This document shows positions 8,455 to 17,754 of a stretch of DNA of 64,000 bases, piece by piece. Position 1 is the first letter of the stretch, and each line of letters opens with the position of its first letter. The position numbers were made by a program, and so were the translations under genes. Below the pieces are notes generated by a model, which saw only the letters and a list, made by a program, of their open reading frames with translations, was not told the DNA's origin and searched no databases. The stretch is from Chryseobacterium scophthalmum (GTDB lineage Bacteria; Bacteroidota; Bacteroidia; Flavobacteriales; Weeksellaceae). The stretch is from positions 124,001 to 188,000 of the forward strand of contig NZ_FSRQ01000005.1 in assembly GCF_900143185.1 (NCBI RefSeq), given 5' to 3'.

Positions 8455-9681
8455 TTATTTTACTTTAATCCCATCGATATAAACATTCTCTGCCTTCAAG
8501 CTTCCTTGGTTATAAAGAACATTTTGGAAATTGTTGGTTTTATAGGTTACAAAATCTGCTTTTAAACCTTCCTTTAAACTTCCTCTGTCTTCTAAACCTA
8601 AAGCAAAAGCTGAACGGAAAGTCATTCCTGCTAAAACTTCTGCGGTTGTTAACTTTTCAAACGTTGCTAAAATAGAAGCTTGCGTAATTAAATTCCCCAT
8701 CGGTGCAGAACCAGGATTCCAGTCACTTGCAATCGCAACTATTGCTCCTGCATCCAATAACTTTCTTGCTGGAGTAAACTTCTCACCCAATCCTAAACTA
8801 GCTCCCGGTAAAGCGGTTGCCACGGTTTCAGACTGTGCTAAAAACTCAATATCTTCATCGATTGTAGCTTCTAAATGATCTGCAGATTTCGCGCCAACTT
8901 CTACGGCAATTCTAGAGCTTCCCGGTGTAAACTGATCTGCATGAACCGTAATTTCGAAACCTAAGTCTTTAGTTTTAAGTAAGAAATTTTTACTTTCTTC
9001 AGGTTGGAATGCTGATTTCTCAATAAAAATATCAACTCGTTTTGCGAGGTTTTCTTCTTTTACTTTTGGTAAAATTTCGGTTAAAATATAATTTAAATAC
9101 TCTTCGTTAGTTCCTTCAAAATCTCGTGGCTTTAAATGTGCTGAAAGACAGGTCGGAACTAAAGTTGCTTGAGTCTTTTCCTGTGCTTTTTTAATCATTC
9201 GAAGCATTTTCAGCTCGTTTTCAACATCCAAACCGTAACCGCTTTTTACTTCGATGGTTGTAATTCCAAGAGAAATTAAAAAATCAATTCTTTCTAATAA
9301 AGTTTTCAACAATTCTTCTTCTGAAGCATTTCTTGTATGTTGTACCGAACTCCATATTCCACCGCCACTTTCGGCAATTTCAAGATACGTTTTTCCTGCA
9401 TTTCGCATGGCAAAATCGTTGGCTCGATTTCCACCAAAACAAATATGAGTGTGAGAATCTACAAACGCAGGAAGTACGATTTGCTCGCTTTCAATGGTTT
9501 CGATTTCTATATTTTGATTTTCAGATTTTAAGGTTTCAAAATTTCCGATTGTATGGATTTTATTTTCATTAACTAAAATTCCGCCATCAACGATAATTTC
9601 AATTTGTTCATCAGAAAGTTTTCCTCTTAACGGAAGATTCGCAAGTGTTACAACTTGTTTGAAAGGGCCTATAAGTTTCAT
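8455..9681 (-). CDS. hutI: Imidazolonepropionase
   Basis: This 408-residue protein is an amidohydrolase-superfamily enzyme that opens 4-imidazolone-5-propanoate to N-formimidoyl-glutamate in histidine breakdown. The metal motif DSHTHICFGG, the substrate-binding region SGGGIWSSVQHTR, the HADQF motif and SDWNPGSAPMG are all characteristic. Length is normal. It is the first gene of the minus-strand run hutI-DUF695-hutG; hutH and hutU are not in this window. Upstream lies a palindromic repeat rather than a clear TAnnTTTG promoter. Confidence 0.95.
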   Translation of the reverse strand: MKLIGPFKQVVTLANLPLRGKLSDEQIEIIVDGGILVNENKIHTIGNFETLKSENQNIEIETIESEQIVLPAFVDSHTHICFGGNRANDFAMRNAGKTYLEIAESGGGIWSSVQHTRNASEEELLKTLLERIDFLISLGITTIEVKSGYGLDVENELKMLRMIKKAQEKTQATLVPTCLSAHLKPRDFEGTNEEYLNYILTEILPKVKEENLAKRVDIFIEKSAFQPEESKNFLLKTKDLGFEITVHADQFTPGSSRIAVEVGAKSADHLEATIDEDIEFLAQSETVATALPGASLGLGEKFTPARKLLDAGAIVAIASDWNPGSAPMGNLITQASILATFEKLTTAEVLAGMTFRSAFALGLEDRGSLKEGLKADFVTYKTNNFQNVLYNQGSLKAENVYIDGIKVK

Positions 9682-9724
9682 TTATTTGGTTTAAAAGCTA
9701 AACTTTTCTTTTAATATATTTTGC

Positions 9725-9782
9725 TTAGATTACTACGGAATGACAAAAAGAACGTGTAATTTGTCATTCCGTAGGAATCTAA
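9725..9782. repeat. 23-bp-arm palindromic intergenic repeat
   Basis: The arms at 9725-9747 and 9760-9782 are reverse complements with one mismatch, around a 12-nt loop. Each arm carries tgtcattccgtag or its complement. It occupies the 287-bp gap 9682-9968 between divergent hutI and ruvB, which otherwise shows only short direct repeats of aatcttaacctaa near 9890-9930. It looks like a mobile palindromic element of REP/MITE type. Confidence 0.6.
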
Positions 9783-9968
9783 ACGATATTAGAAGCTAAG
9801 TAATTTTTATATTTAAAATTTTCTCTCTCAAAATTACTTAAAATATATCAATCTTGTAAATGATAAAAGGTCGAGCGTACAATCTTAACCTAAACCTTAA
9901 TCTCTGCCTGAAATTAATCTAAATCTTAACCTAATTTTCCTATCTTTACGGTAAATGAAACTGAATTA

Positions 9969-10991
9969 ATGCCCGATTTTTTACATCCAGATAAAGACAA
10001 TTATTCGCACGAAGAGCTCATTCAGGAAGAGCAGATTCGTCCGCAGAGTTTTAAGGATTTCGCAGGACAGCGAAAAACCTTAGAAAATCTTGAAGTTTTC
10101 GTTACCGCTGCCAAAAGACGTGGTGGTGCGCTCGATCATGTTTTGCTTCACGGTCCTCCCGGATTGGGAAAAACAACTTTGGCAAATATTATTGCGAATG
10201 AACTTGGTGTAGGCTGTAAAATCACATCCGGTCCTGTTTTGGATAAACCGGGAAGTCTCGCAGGTTTGCTAACCAATCTGGAAGAAAACGATGTACTTTT
10301 CATCGATGAAATCCATCGTCTTTCGCCTGTTGTGGAAGAATATCTGTATTCTGCAATGGAAGATTACAAAATCGATATTATGCTGGAAACCGGTCCAAAT
10401 GCAAGAAGTGTTCAGATCGGATTAAATCCTTTTACATTGGTGGGAGCAACAACCAGAAGCGGAATGCTGACCAAGCCGATGTTGGCAAGATTTGGTATTC
10501 AAAGCAGATTGGAATATTACACCATTGAACTTTTGTCTATGATTATCATCCGAAGTGCAAGAGTTTTGGGGGTGAAAATCTATGAAGATGCAGCCATTGA
10601 AATTGCAAGAAGAAGCCGTGGAACTCCGAGAATTGCCAATGCACTTTTAAGAAGAGTCCGTGATTTTGCAGAAATTAAAGGAGATGGCGAAATTGAAATT
10701 GAAATCACCAAATATGCTCTAAATTCTTTAAATGTAGATGAATTTGGTTTAGACGAAATGGATAATAAGATCATGCGTGTAATGATTGAAAATTTCAAAG
10801 GAAAACCTGTAGGAATTTCAGCTTTGGCAACATCTATTGCAGAAAATCCAGAAACATTGGAAGAGGTTTATGAACCGTTTTTAATTCAGGAAGGATTTAT
10901 TATCAGAACTCCGAGAGGAAGAGAGGTTACTGAGAAGGCTTATAAACATTTGAATATTGCGATACCGAGAAATCCCGGAGAACTATTTTAA
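9969..10991 (+). CDS. ruvB: Holliday junction branch migration helicase RuvB
   Basis: The 340-residue AAA+ ATPase drives branch migration of Holliday junctions together with RuvA. It shows Walker [10 protein letters not shown] (Lys68), Walker [10 protein letters not shown], sensor 1 GATTRSGML and sensor 2 [17 protein letters not shown]. The C-terminal winged helix ends [15 protein letters not shown]. Length and start are normal. A near-consensus TATCTTTA at 9941-9948 could be its -7 box. ruvA and ruvC are not nearby. Its stop codon runs directly into the left inverted repeat of the four-helix-bundle gene. Confidence 0.97.
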   Translation: MPDFLHPDKDNYSHEELIQEEQIRPQSFKDFAGQRKTLENLEVFVTAAKRRGGALDHVLLHGPPGLGKTTLANIIANELGVGCKITSGPVLDKPGSLAGLLTNLEENDVLFIDEIHRLSPVVEEYLYSAMEDYKIDIMLETGPNARSVQIGLNPFTLVGATTRSGMLTKPMLARFGIQSRLEYYTIELLSMIIIRSARVLGVKIYEDAAIEIARRSRGTPRIANALLRRVRDFAEIKGDGEIEIEITKYALNSLNVDEFGLDEMDNKIMRVMIENFKGKPVGISALATSIAENPETLEEVYEPFLIQEGFIIRTPRGREVTEKAYKHLNIAIPRNPGELF

Positions 10992-11015
10992 TTAATAATT
11001 AAAAATGAATAATTA
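10987..11015. repeat. Left inverted repeat of the four-helix-bundle cassette
   Basis: This AT-rich arm contains aattaaaaatgaataattaa. It is complementary, with a 5-nt gap in the alignment, to the arm at 11394-11424 on the far side of the four-helix-bundle gene. It overlaps the last codons of ruvB. Confidence 0.45.
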
Positions 11016-11025
11016 ATATCGGAAA

Positions 11026-11397
11026 ATGGAAAGTAGCTTTCAAGAAAAGGATAATATTATTCGAAATAAATCTTTTGATTTTTCAATTAGAATTATCAAC
11101 TTGTATAAAGTTCTTTACAATGAAAGAAATGAAAAAACTCTTTCAAAGCAATTGCTTAGAAGCGGAACTTCAATTGGAGCAAATATAGAAGAAGGTATTG
11201 CCTCGTTTAGTAAAAAAGAATTCATCTATAAACTCCAAATATCCTATAAAGAAGCCTATGAATCTTTTTATTGGATTAAACTTTTACATAAAACAGGGTT
11301 CATTAATGATACAGAATTTAATTCTATAAGAATAAATATTGAGGAAATCATAAAATTATTAACTACAATTTTAAAAACTTCCAAACAAAACTCTTAA
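11026..11397 (+). CDS. Four-helix-bundle protein, 23S rRNA intervening-sequence (S23) family
   Basis: This 123-residue helical protein matches the four-helix-bundle family first found in intervening sequences of 23S rRNA. Diagnostic parts are the N-terminal FDFSIRIINLYKVL, the central QLLRSGTSIGANIEEG and the following YKLQISYKEAYESFYW. The molecular function is not known. The gene is bracketed by imperfect inverted repeats at 10987-11015 and 11394-11424; its stop codon lies inside the right arm. It therefore looks like a compact cassette dropped between ruvB and the PaiB-like gene. Confidence 0.9.
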   Translation: MESSFQEKDNIIRNKSFDFSIRIINLYKVLYNERNEKTLSKQLLRSGTSIGANIEEGIASFSKKEFIYKLQISYKEAYESFYWIKLLHKTGFINDTEFNSIRINIEEIIKLLTTILKTSKQNS

Positions 11398-11424
11398 TTA
11401 TTCATTCTTAATTTTTAATTATAA
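11394..11424. repeat. Right inverted repeat of the four-helix-bundle cassette
   Basis: The reverse complement of this arm contains aattaaaaattaagaatgaa, matching the left arm at 10987-11015 apart from a 5-nt insertion. It covers the stop codon of the four-helix-bundle gene and ends 1-2 nt before the next start codon. Confidence 0.45.
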
Positions 11425-11425
11425 A

Positions 11426-12037
11426 ATGTTTATTCCTAAATTATATAAAAGTGAAGATTACAATTTGATGAAAGAAATCATCAGAGAAAATTCTTTTGCT
11501 TTATTAATTTCCTCGGTGGATAAAATTCGAGCGACTCATTCTATGATGATGCTGAATGAAGATGATCCGGAAAATATTTATATTGAAACTCACATTTCAA
11601 GGGCCAATCCGCAAGCGAAAACCCTGACGAACGGAAATGAAGTTCTTTGTGATTTTTTGGGAGCTCACACCTATATTTCGAGCAGTTGGTATGACCACAT
11701 CAATGTTTCTACATGGAATTATGAAGCGGTACAAATTTATGGAAAAGTTGAGTTGATGAATTCTGAAGAACTGTACAATCATTTAGAAAAATTAACCTAC
11801 AAATATGAGCAAGCACAGCAATGTCCGATGATGGTGAAAGATATGGGAAAAGAGTTTGTAGAAAAAGAAATGAAAGGTGCTTTTGGTTTAAAAATCATCC
11901 CTACAGAGATTTTCATTAAACAAAAATTATCTCAAAACAGAAAAGAAGATGATTTTGAAAATATTATTTTAAATCTTGAAAAAGGTGATGAAAACGGAAG
12001 GCAAATTGCCACAAAGATGAAACTACTGAAAAAATAA
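11426..12037 (+). CDS. PaiB-family FMN-binding protein
   Basis: The 203-residue protein begins MFIPKLYKSEDYNLMKEII and contains the conserved ISRANPQAK, FLGAHTYISSSWY and VSTWNYEAVQIYG blocks of the PaiB family. These have a split-barrel FMN-binding fold related to pyridoxamine phosphate oxidases. In Bacillus, PaiB is described as a negative regulator of sporulation and protease genes; here the role is unknown and a flavin-dependent activity is equally possible. It is preceded by the right arm of the four-helix cassette, which may have displaced its native promoter. Confidence 0.88.
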   Translation: MFIPKLYKSEDYNLMKEIIRENSFALLISSVDKIRATHSMMMLNEDDPENIYIETHISRANPQAKTLTNGNEVLCDFLGAHTYISSSWYDHINVSTWNYEAVQIYGKVELMNSEELYNHLEKLTYKYEQAQQCPMMVKDMGKEFVEKEMKGAFGLKIIPTEIFIKQKLSQNRKEDDFENIILNLEKGDENGRQIATKMKLLKK

Positions 12038-12146
12038 AGTTATTTTTTACCACAAAAGATGCAAAAGATATTAGTTTTGAAAAATCAGTTATTCAAAAGT
12101 TCATAAAAGCTAACTTTTATTTTAAAATACTTTTAGTTTTTTGTAT

Positions 12147-12261
12147 TTTAAACATTAAGAAATTAAGATTTAAAGAATTCGATGCTTAAAAAACTTATGA
12201 AAATCAATTTATTGATTCTTAAATGAACAGTAAAAAGATTCTTAAAACCTTAATGTTTAAA
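12147..12261. repeat. Large imperfect hairpin in the gap before the MBL-fold gene
   Basis: Arms at 12147-12159 and 12249-12261 (tttaaacattaag and its complement) are perfectly complementary over 13 bp, with further patchy pairing between gattcttaa-type words inside. The whole 345-bp gap 12038-12382 is very AT-rich and has no open frame worth reporting. Confidence 0.4.
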
Positions 12262-12382
12262 TAAGAAATAAACTTTGTTTATTTAAATTAAGAAAATTAA
12301 TTTATAGTTTTAAGACATGCATCAACTTTTATGGTAAAGAATTATAATTAAGATAACAATACATTAAAAAAATAAATATTAT

Positions 12383-13249
12383 ATGAAATTATATCCTATC
12401 CAATGCGGAAAATTTAAACTGGACGGAGGTGCCATGTTTGGGGTCGTCCCAAAGAGTTTGTGGGAAAAAACAAATCCTGCAGACGAAAGAAATTTAATAG
12501 AACTAGGAACTCGCTCTCTTCTTGTGGAAGACGGAAAAAAATTAATTTTAATTGACTGCGGTCTCGGAAATAAGCAGGATGACAAATTTTTCGGTCACTA
12601 TTCGCTTTGGGGTGACGATAATTTAGATAATAATTTAAAAAAATACGGTTTTGTAAAAGAAGATATTACCGATGTTTTCCTGACTCATCTTCATTTTGAC
12701 CATTGCGGTGGCGCTATTGAATGGAACGATGATAAATCGGGTTACAGACCGGCTTTTAAAAACGCACAATTCTGGACCAATGAAAATCACTGGCAATGGG
12801 CAACTGAACCTAATGCGAGAGAAAAAGCAAGTTTTTTAAAAGAAAATATACTTCCTATTCAAGAGAGTGGACAACTGAACTTTTTACCACTTCCCGCAAC
12901 CGGAAATTATGGCTTTGCACCTGACTTAAAAATGGATGTCATTTTTGTTGACGGTCACACAGAAAAGCAAATGTTACCCGTGATTCAGTATCAGGAAAAA
13001 ACAATTGTCTTTGCTGCCGATTTAATTCCTACAGCAGGACATATTCCTCAGGTTTATGTGATGGGCTATGATACAAGACCATTATTGACGATAGAAGAAA
13101 AAGCTAAGTTTCTAAAACAATGTGTAGACAATGATTATCTATTGTTTTTTGAGCACGATGCACACAACGAATTGGCAAGTTTAAAAATGACTGAAAAAGG
13201 AGTTCGTCTTGATGAGACTTTCAGTTTTAATGATGTTTTTGGATATTAA
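12383..13249 (+). CDS. Metallo-beta-lactamase-fold hydrolase
   Basis: The 288-residue protein has the zinc motif THLHFDHCGG (His102, His104, Asp106, His107). Downstream are metal-ligand candidates VDGHTEKQ and the aspartate in FAADLIPTAGH. There is no signal peptide, so it should be cytoplasmic. The layout resembles the YtnP/lactonase-like branch of the superfamily, whose members hydrolyse lactones or phosphoesters. The substrate cannot be read from the sequence. coaE starts 8 bp after its stop, so the two are probably co-transcribed. Confidence 0.88.
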   Translation: MKLYPIQCGKFKLDGGAMFGVVPKSLWEKTNPADERNLIELGTRSLLVEDGKKLILIDCGLGNKQDDKFFGHYSLWGDDNLDNNLKKYGFVKEDITDVFLTHLHFDHCGGAIEWNDDKSGYRPAFKNAQFWTNENHWQWATEPNAREKASFLKENILPIQESGQLNFLPLPATGNYGFAPDLKMDVIFVDGHTEKQMLPVIQYQEKTIVFAADLIPTAGHIPQVYVMGYDTRPLLTIEEKAKFLKQCVDNDYLLFFEHDAHNELASLKMTEKGVRLDETFSFNDVFGY

Positions 13250-13257
13250 TATTGATT

Positions 13258-13896
13258 ATGGAAGAATTATTGAATTCAGAAAGTCAAAAAAGTGAGCCTG
13301 ATTCGAAACCTGCGCCCAAAATCATTGGTTTAACAGGAGGAATTGGTTCCGGAAAAACAACCGTTGCAAAATTTATTGAAGACTTCGGATTTCCCGTGTA
13401 TTATTCGGACGACCGAGCTAAAGATATTGTGAATGATAACGATGATTTAAAGGTTAAAATCAAAGAACTTTTAGGCGATGAATCTTATGATGAAAATGGT
13501 CTTTATAATAGGAAATTTGTAGCCGAAAAGGTTTTTAATAATAAAGATTTACTGCAAAGTTTAAATGAAATCATCCACCCTGCTGTTCGCTTAGATTTTG
13601 AGGATTGGGTAAAGAAGCAGACCAAGTATTTAATATTTAAAGAAACTGCTTTGCTGTTCGAATTAAAACTTCATAAACAATGTTATCGATCCGTTTTGGT
13701 AACTGCAGAAGATAATATCAGAATAAAAAGAGTGATGGATCGGGATGGAAAAACCTACCGTGAAGTACAATCTGTAATGGAAAAGCAAATGTCTGAAAAG
13801 GAAAAAATAAAATTAGCAGATTGCATCATCTATAACAACACCAATCTTGATGATCTGAAAGAGCAAACCGAAAAGATTATTTTTGATATTGAATAA
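13258..13896 (+). CDS. coaE: Dephospho-CoA kinase
   Basis: This protein phosphorylates the ribose 3'-OH of dephospho-CoA, the last step of coenzyme A synthesis. The P-loop GGIGSGKT is at residues 27-34, followed by the DDRAKDIV region and FKETALLFE. An in-frame TTG at 13252 would add two residues, but the ATG at 13258 is preferred. A polar extension of about 20 residues precedes the P-loop, where most CoaE proteins start almost directly; those residues are Ser-, Glu- and Pro-rich and look disordered. It ends at a strong terminator. Confidence 0.94.
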   Translation: MEELLNSESQKSEPDSKPAPKIIGLTGGIGSGKTTVAKFIEDFGFPVYYSDDRAKDIVNDNDDLKVKIKELLGDESYDENGLYNRKFVAEKVFNNKDLLQSLNEIIHPAVRLDFEDWVKKQTKYLIFKETALLFELKLHKQCYRSVLVTAEDNIRIKRVMDRDGKTYREVQSVMEKQMSEKEKIKLADCIIYNNTNLDDLKEQTEKIIFDIE

Positions 13897-13900
13897 ATAA

Positions 13901-13934
13901 AATCCCGCTGGAATTTCTCCAGCGGGATTTTTTG
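13901..13934 (+). terminator. Intrinsic terminator after coaE
   Basis: An 11-bp perfect stem (aatcccgctgg / ccagcgggatt) with a 7-nt loop is followed by a T run. Confidence 0.92.
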
Positions 13935-13964
13935 TTTTAAGCTTTCAAAATTTTTTGATGTATA

Positions 13965-13997
13965 AAAAAAATAAGCTCCCATTTCTGAGAGCTTATT
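13965..13997 (-). terminator. Intrinsic terminator of the FN3/GEVED T9SS gene
   Basis: Stem aataagctc / gagcttatt (13970-13978, 13989-13997) is followed on the minus strand by a long T run, just downstream of the stop at 14014. Confidence 0.85.
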
Positions 13998-14013
13998 CTA
14001 TTTAATTAATTGA

Positions 14014-17000
14014 TTATTCTTTAATGAATTTTCTCTGAGCTGTGCCCTGAACATCATCAATGTCAATTACGTATAAACCGTTGATCAATCTGCTTACATC
14101 AATCTTATTATTTAAGATGATTCCGCTTGAGATGATCTGACCAGCTGCAGTGTAAATCTTGTACTTAGCTTTTTTGCTAACGTTCTTAACATTCAGAATT
14201 GATTTAACTGGGTTTGGATAAATCAGGATATCTGTTTGATTAAGTGTATTAACAGCCGGTAGTTTAGAAATTCTTACAGTGTAATCTTCTACTTCACCAT
14301 CCGTAAAGCTGATACAGTTTACAGGAATCGCATCTTTAGCCAACGCAACTCTCATAACAACATACTTATCTGTAGATCCTATGAAAGCATCAGCTGGTAC
14401 AGAGAATGTAGCACTTGCTGTAAGATTCGTATTCGGACCATCCGCTAAAATTCTTTCATCAAGATCGAAAGTTCCGTTTCTGTTGAAGTCAATCCAAACT
14501 GCTACTCCCGCTTTAGCTCCCGAACTAAGTGTTTTATCCACTATAATCTGGTTACCTGCAGAGCCTTGAATCATATCAATATACTTTAAAGGAACTGCTG
14601 TAAAGTCTGAATAAGCTGAACCTGCTGTAATATTAATCATCTCTGGTTTACCTGCCGGTTTTGCTGTTACTTTTGAAATAAATTCTGAAGCAAAGTTCGT
14701 TGAATGCATCGGGCAGTACACTACAGTTGGTGTTGTGAAATAGTATTCAGGTGTGTAATTACCCGGTGTACCAGTACAAACATTGGCTACCTGCATTTCA
14801 TATTTCGTAAGTTCTAATAATCCTGTTATTGTATAAGTATTAGTACTTACGTTAACAGTCGTCCAACTTGGTAATCCTACCTTTCTGTATCTTAATATGT
14901 AATTATTAGTAGCTCCAGTACCAGTATAAGCATCCCAAACTACTTCTGCTGATGTAGGATTCAGCTGAGTAATTGTTAATCCCGGAGGCGGAATTTCACA
15001 AACTCTAATAGTAGTAAACACTTGAGATGTAGACCAAGGATTGAAAGTTGTAGACCCAATACATTTATTTCTTACTTGTACTTCATAAGTTTTATAAGAA
15101 CTTAAACCTGTAAGAAGGTAAGTATTAGCAGGAGGTTGAGGAGTAGTAGGCGCAGCTGCAATCCATGGTGTTGTACCAACTTCTCTCCATTGCAATTCAT
15201 AACTTGCACCTGCAGCAAGAGGGCTCCAAGTTACTAAAGCTGAGGTTGAAGTAATGTTAGTAATCGTCACGTTTGGAGGCGTAGGATCACATTTGGTTTT
15301 AAATACGTTATGTGAGAATACCCCTACATTGGTTGTATTACAAACGGCTGCAACTTCCACTTCATAATCAGTAAATGGTAATAAGTTTTGTGGGAAAGCA
15401 TAGGTATTTGTAGTTCCAGCTACAGCAGCTACAGTAATAGGACCAGTTGTAGGAAGCCATTGAGTAGAACCTACAGGTCTGTATCTGATTTGATAAGAAG
15501 CCCCTCCAATATCTTGTGGCCAAGTAAGAGTTGCTGCATTATGTGTAATAGAAGCAGGTACTACTGTAACAACAGGAGTAACATTACTACAAACTCTTAG
15601 TACAATATTATCAATTGCAATCGAAGGCTGAGTACCGCCTCCACCGTCATTTCTCCATTGGAATACTAAACGCATTACAGTATTGGCGAAATTGGTAAGA
15701 TTTAAATTGGTATTAGAATAAGACTGCCAAGTCCCCTGAAGGTTATACTGTCCTAAAGAAACTCTTCCTGCTCCTGCAGTAATTAACGTCCCTGGAACCG
15801 GTAAATATGTAGATGGTACTAACCAAACTTCCAAATAATCATATTTAAATGTTGTTCCTTCACCTTGCCCTTTCCAATCAAAAGAGAATGATGCAAGTGT
15901 AGTTCCTACCGGAATCTGAATATCTCTAAATGCATGTACAGTACTTGTTGTATGTGCATACCCGTTTGTTACACCATTGTCATTAGATATATATAATGAT
16001 TGAGCAGGGTTTCCTGTTACATTTCCTCGTACCCATTTATTGGTCTGTGTTCCGTTTAATAATCCCAAATCATTTCCTCCAGTAAAATTCTGAGTATAAG
16101 GAAGCTGCGCAGGAATTTGTGTTGTCATAATAGATACAGGATCTGATAAATCACTCTGATCTGTTGCACTACATATTGCTCTAACCCAAATATAATAGGT
16201 AGTACTTGGGTTTAGCCCCGGAATTGTATGGCTAACCGCTGTACCAGGAATACCCGTTACTTGTGGTGTAGGAGGAGGTGTGGTTGTTGTACTATAATAA
16301 ATTTGATATCCATTTGCAGGTTGTGTTGCTGGCGGATTCCAAGATACAGTAGCTGTATTTCCTGTGGCACTAACTGCTACTACCCCTAACGGCTCTATAC
16401 AAGTAGGAGCAACTCTTAATCGGAAATCATCAACACCTAAATAATAAGGTACAGAATTAGCAGATGAACTTACAGCAAAATTATATGTTCCCGTAGTTGT
16501 AGGTGTGTAATATACTTTATATTGGGTATAATTAGCTGTAGTTTGTGTAGAAGTGATGAATACTCCCAAATTCGTAGCCCCCGTAGAAGATTGGGAAGAA
16601 TTTACTAAAACATTACCTGAAAATCCAGTATATTCCGGGTTATGATAATAGAATGAAAATTCATAAGTCGTTCCAGCAGTTAGTGTAAATCCTGGTGTCC
16701 ATAACTGGCTTGCGTTTGTATTACCCCATTGAATCCTAACATAGTTTGGTGTAGATCTTGGTCCGGGAGATGTCGTTGATCCTGCAGCACTTGAAGATGT
16801 CCAAGGATTAGTTCCAGTAATTTGCTTCCAACAAGGGGGAACAATTCCAGCACCTAGAGTGGTCATAGCATCAAAGTTTTCTGTCCAAGGAAGCACAGAC
16901 ACTGGTACACACAAAGTCATAAATGACGGCATCGGAGTCCAAGTACTTAAATCAGTACCACTACATTTTGCTCTAACCCAAACATAATATGTTGTAATAG

Positions 17001-17754
17001 GTGTTAATGGTTGAATAGTCGCAGTTGTAGCTGCAGTTTGTACAGAATTGGTTGCATTTAATGGAGTAGTACCTGTCGGAGCAACACCCGTTGTGTTATA
17101 ATATACATCATAACCATTTGCAGGAGGTGTAGCTGGTGCTGTCCAAGAAATATTTGCATTCGTAGCTGTTGTATTTACTAAGGTAACTCCAGAAGGTGCC
17201 AAACAAGTAGGAGCCGCACCTTGAGTCATTACTACATTATCAAAGTAGTAATAGCTATCGTTTGTACCTGAAGTAATATAAAATCTTACAAATAAATTAC
17301 CCGCTAACGGACTAAATGTTACAGTTTTTGTTGCACAGGTATTAGCTGTAACGTGATTTGCAGAACTAATAGTAGATGCAGTAATCCATGGTCCCCCTGC
17401 GTTGTTTGAATATTGCACAGCAATACCATTTACACCAATTGTTGATGCGGGAGTTGCAACTGTTCCAGCAGACCAGTCGGTGATTTTATAATCAAAAGAC
17501 ATTGTTACAACACCCTGATTATTTCCTGGAATGTTAGGAGAAGTAAAATCTCCTTCATTTCCACTATATCTATTACCTCGTATCGTTCCCCCAGTAGTAC
17601 CACAAATTTGGTTTGCAGTAGTAATTCTAGAGAAAACAGATCCACCAGATGTCCAGTTATTAAGTCCCGTGGCTGTCCAATCTTGTGTATAGTTCACTTG
17701 GGCCATGAGAAATGCGCCAAAAAGTAATTGGCACATAAGTAGAAGTTTTTTCAT
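14014..17754 (-). CDS. Secreted multidomain FN3/GEVED protein with T9SS type A sorting domain
   Basis: The 1246-residue protein starts with a Sec signal peptide (MKKLLLMCQLLFGAFLMAQ). It then alternates jelly-roll-like segments (for example PWTENFDAMTTLGAG) with at least five fibronectin type III repeats, recognisable by TYYVWVRA, TYYIWVRA, YEVQVRNKC and similar. A GEVED domain (GEVEDYTVRI) follows near residues 1050-1170. The C-terminus is a type A sorting domain (YPNPVKSILNV, ending KFIKE), so it should cross the outer membrane by T9SS. I see no protease motif; adhesion or polymer binding is inferred. It shows a slight Thr/Pro/Gly bias, usual for such exoproteins. Confidence 0.9.
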   Translation of the reverse strand: MKKLLLMCQLLFGAFLMAQVNYTQDWTATGLNNWTSGGSVFSRITTANQICGTTGGTIRGNRYSGNEGDFTSPNIPGNNQGVVTMSFDYKITDWSAGTVATPASTIGVNGIAVQYSNNAGGPWITASTISSANHVTANTCATKTVTFSPLAGNLFVRFYITSGTNDSYYYFDNVVMTQGAAPTCLAPSGVTLVNTTATNANISWTAPATPPANGYDVYYNTTGVAPTGTTPLNATNSVQTAATTATIQPLTPITTYYVWVRAKCSGTDLSTWTPMPSFMTLCVPVSVLPWTENFDAMTTLGAGIVPPCWKQITGTNPWTSSSAAGSTTSPGPRSTPNYVRIQWGNTNASQLWTPGFTLTAGTTYEFSFYYHNPEYTGFSGNVLVNSSQSSTGATNLGVFITSTQTTANYTQYKVYYTPTTTGTYNFAVSSSANSVPYYLGVDDFRLRVAPTCIEPLGVVAVSATGNTATVSWNPPATQPANGYQIYYSTTTTPPPTPQVTGIPGTAVSHTIPGLNPSTTYYIWVRAICSATDQSDLSDPVSIMTTQIPAQLPYTQNFTGGNDLGLLNGTQTNKWVRGNVTGNPAQSLYISNDNGVTNGYAHTTSTVHAFRDIQIPVGTTLASFSFDWKGQGEGTTFKYDYLEVWLVPSTYLPVPGTLITAGAGRVSLGQYNLQGTWQSYSNTNLNLTNFANTVMRLVFQWRNDGGGGTQPSIAIDNIVLRVCSNVTPVVTVVPASITHNAATLTWPQDIGGASYQIRYRPVGSTQWLPTTGPITVAAVAGTTNTYAFPQNLLPFTDYEVEVAAVCNTTNVGVFSHNVFKTKCDPTPPNVTITNITSTSALVTWSPLAAGASYELQWREVGTTPWIAAAPTTPQPPANTYLLTGLSSYKTYEVQVRNKCIGSTTFNPWSTSQVFTTIRVCEIPPPGLTITQLNPTSAEVVWDAYTGTGATNNYILRYRKVGLPSWTTVNVSTNTYTITGLLELTKYEMQVANVCTGTPGNYTPEYYFTTPTVVYCPMHSTNFASEFISKVTAKPAGKPEMINITAGSAYSDFTAVPLKYIDMIQGSAGNQIIVDKTLSSGAKAGVAVWIDFNRNGTFDLDERILADGPNTNLTASATFSVPADAFIGSTDKYVVMRVALAKDAIPVNCISFTDGEVEDYTVRISKLPAVNTLNQTDILIYPNPVKSILNVKNVSKKAKYKIYTAAGQIISSGIILNNKIDVSRLINGLYVIDIDDVQGTAQRKFIKE

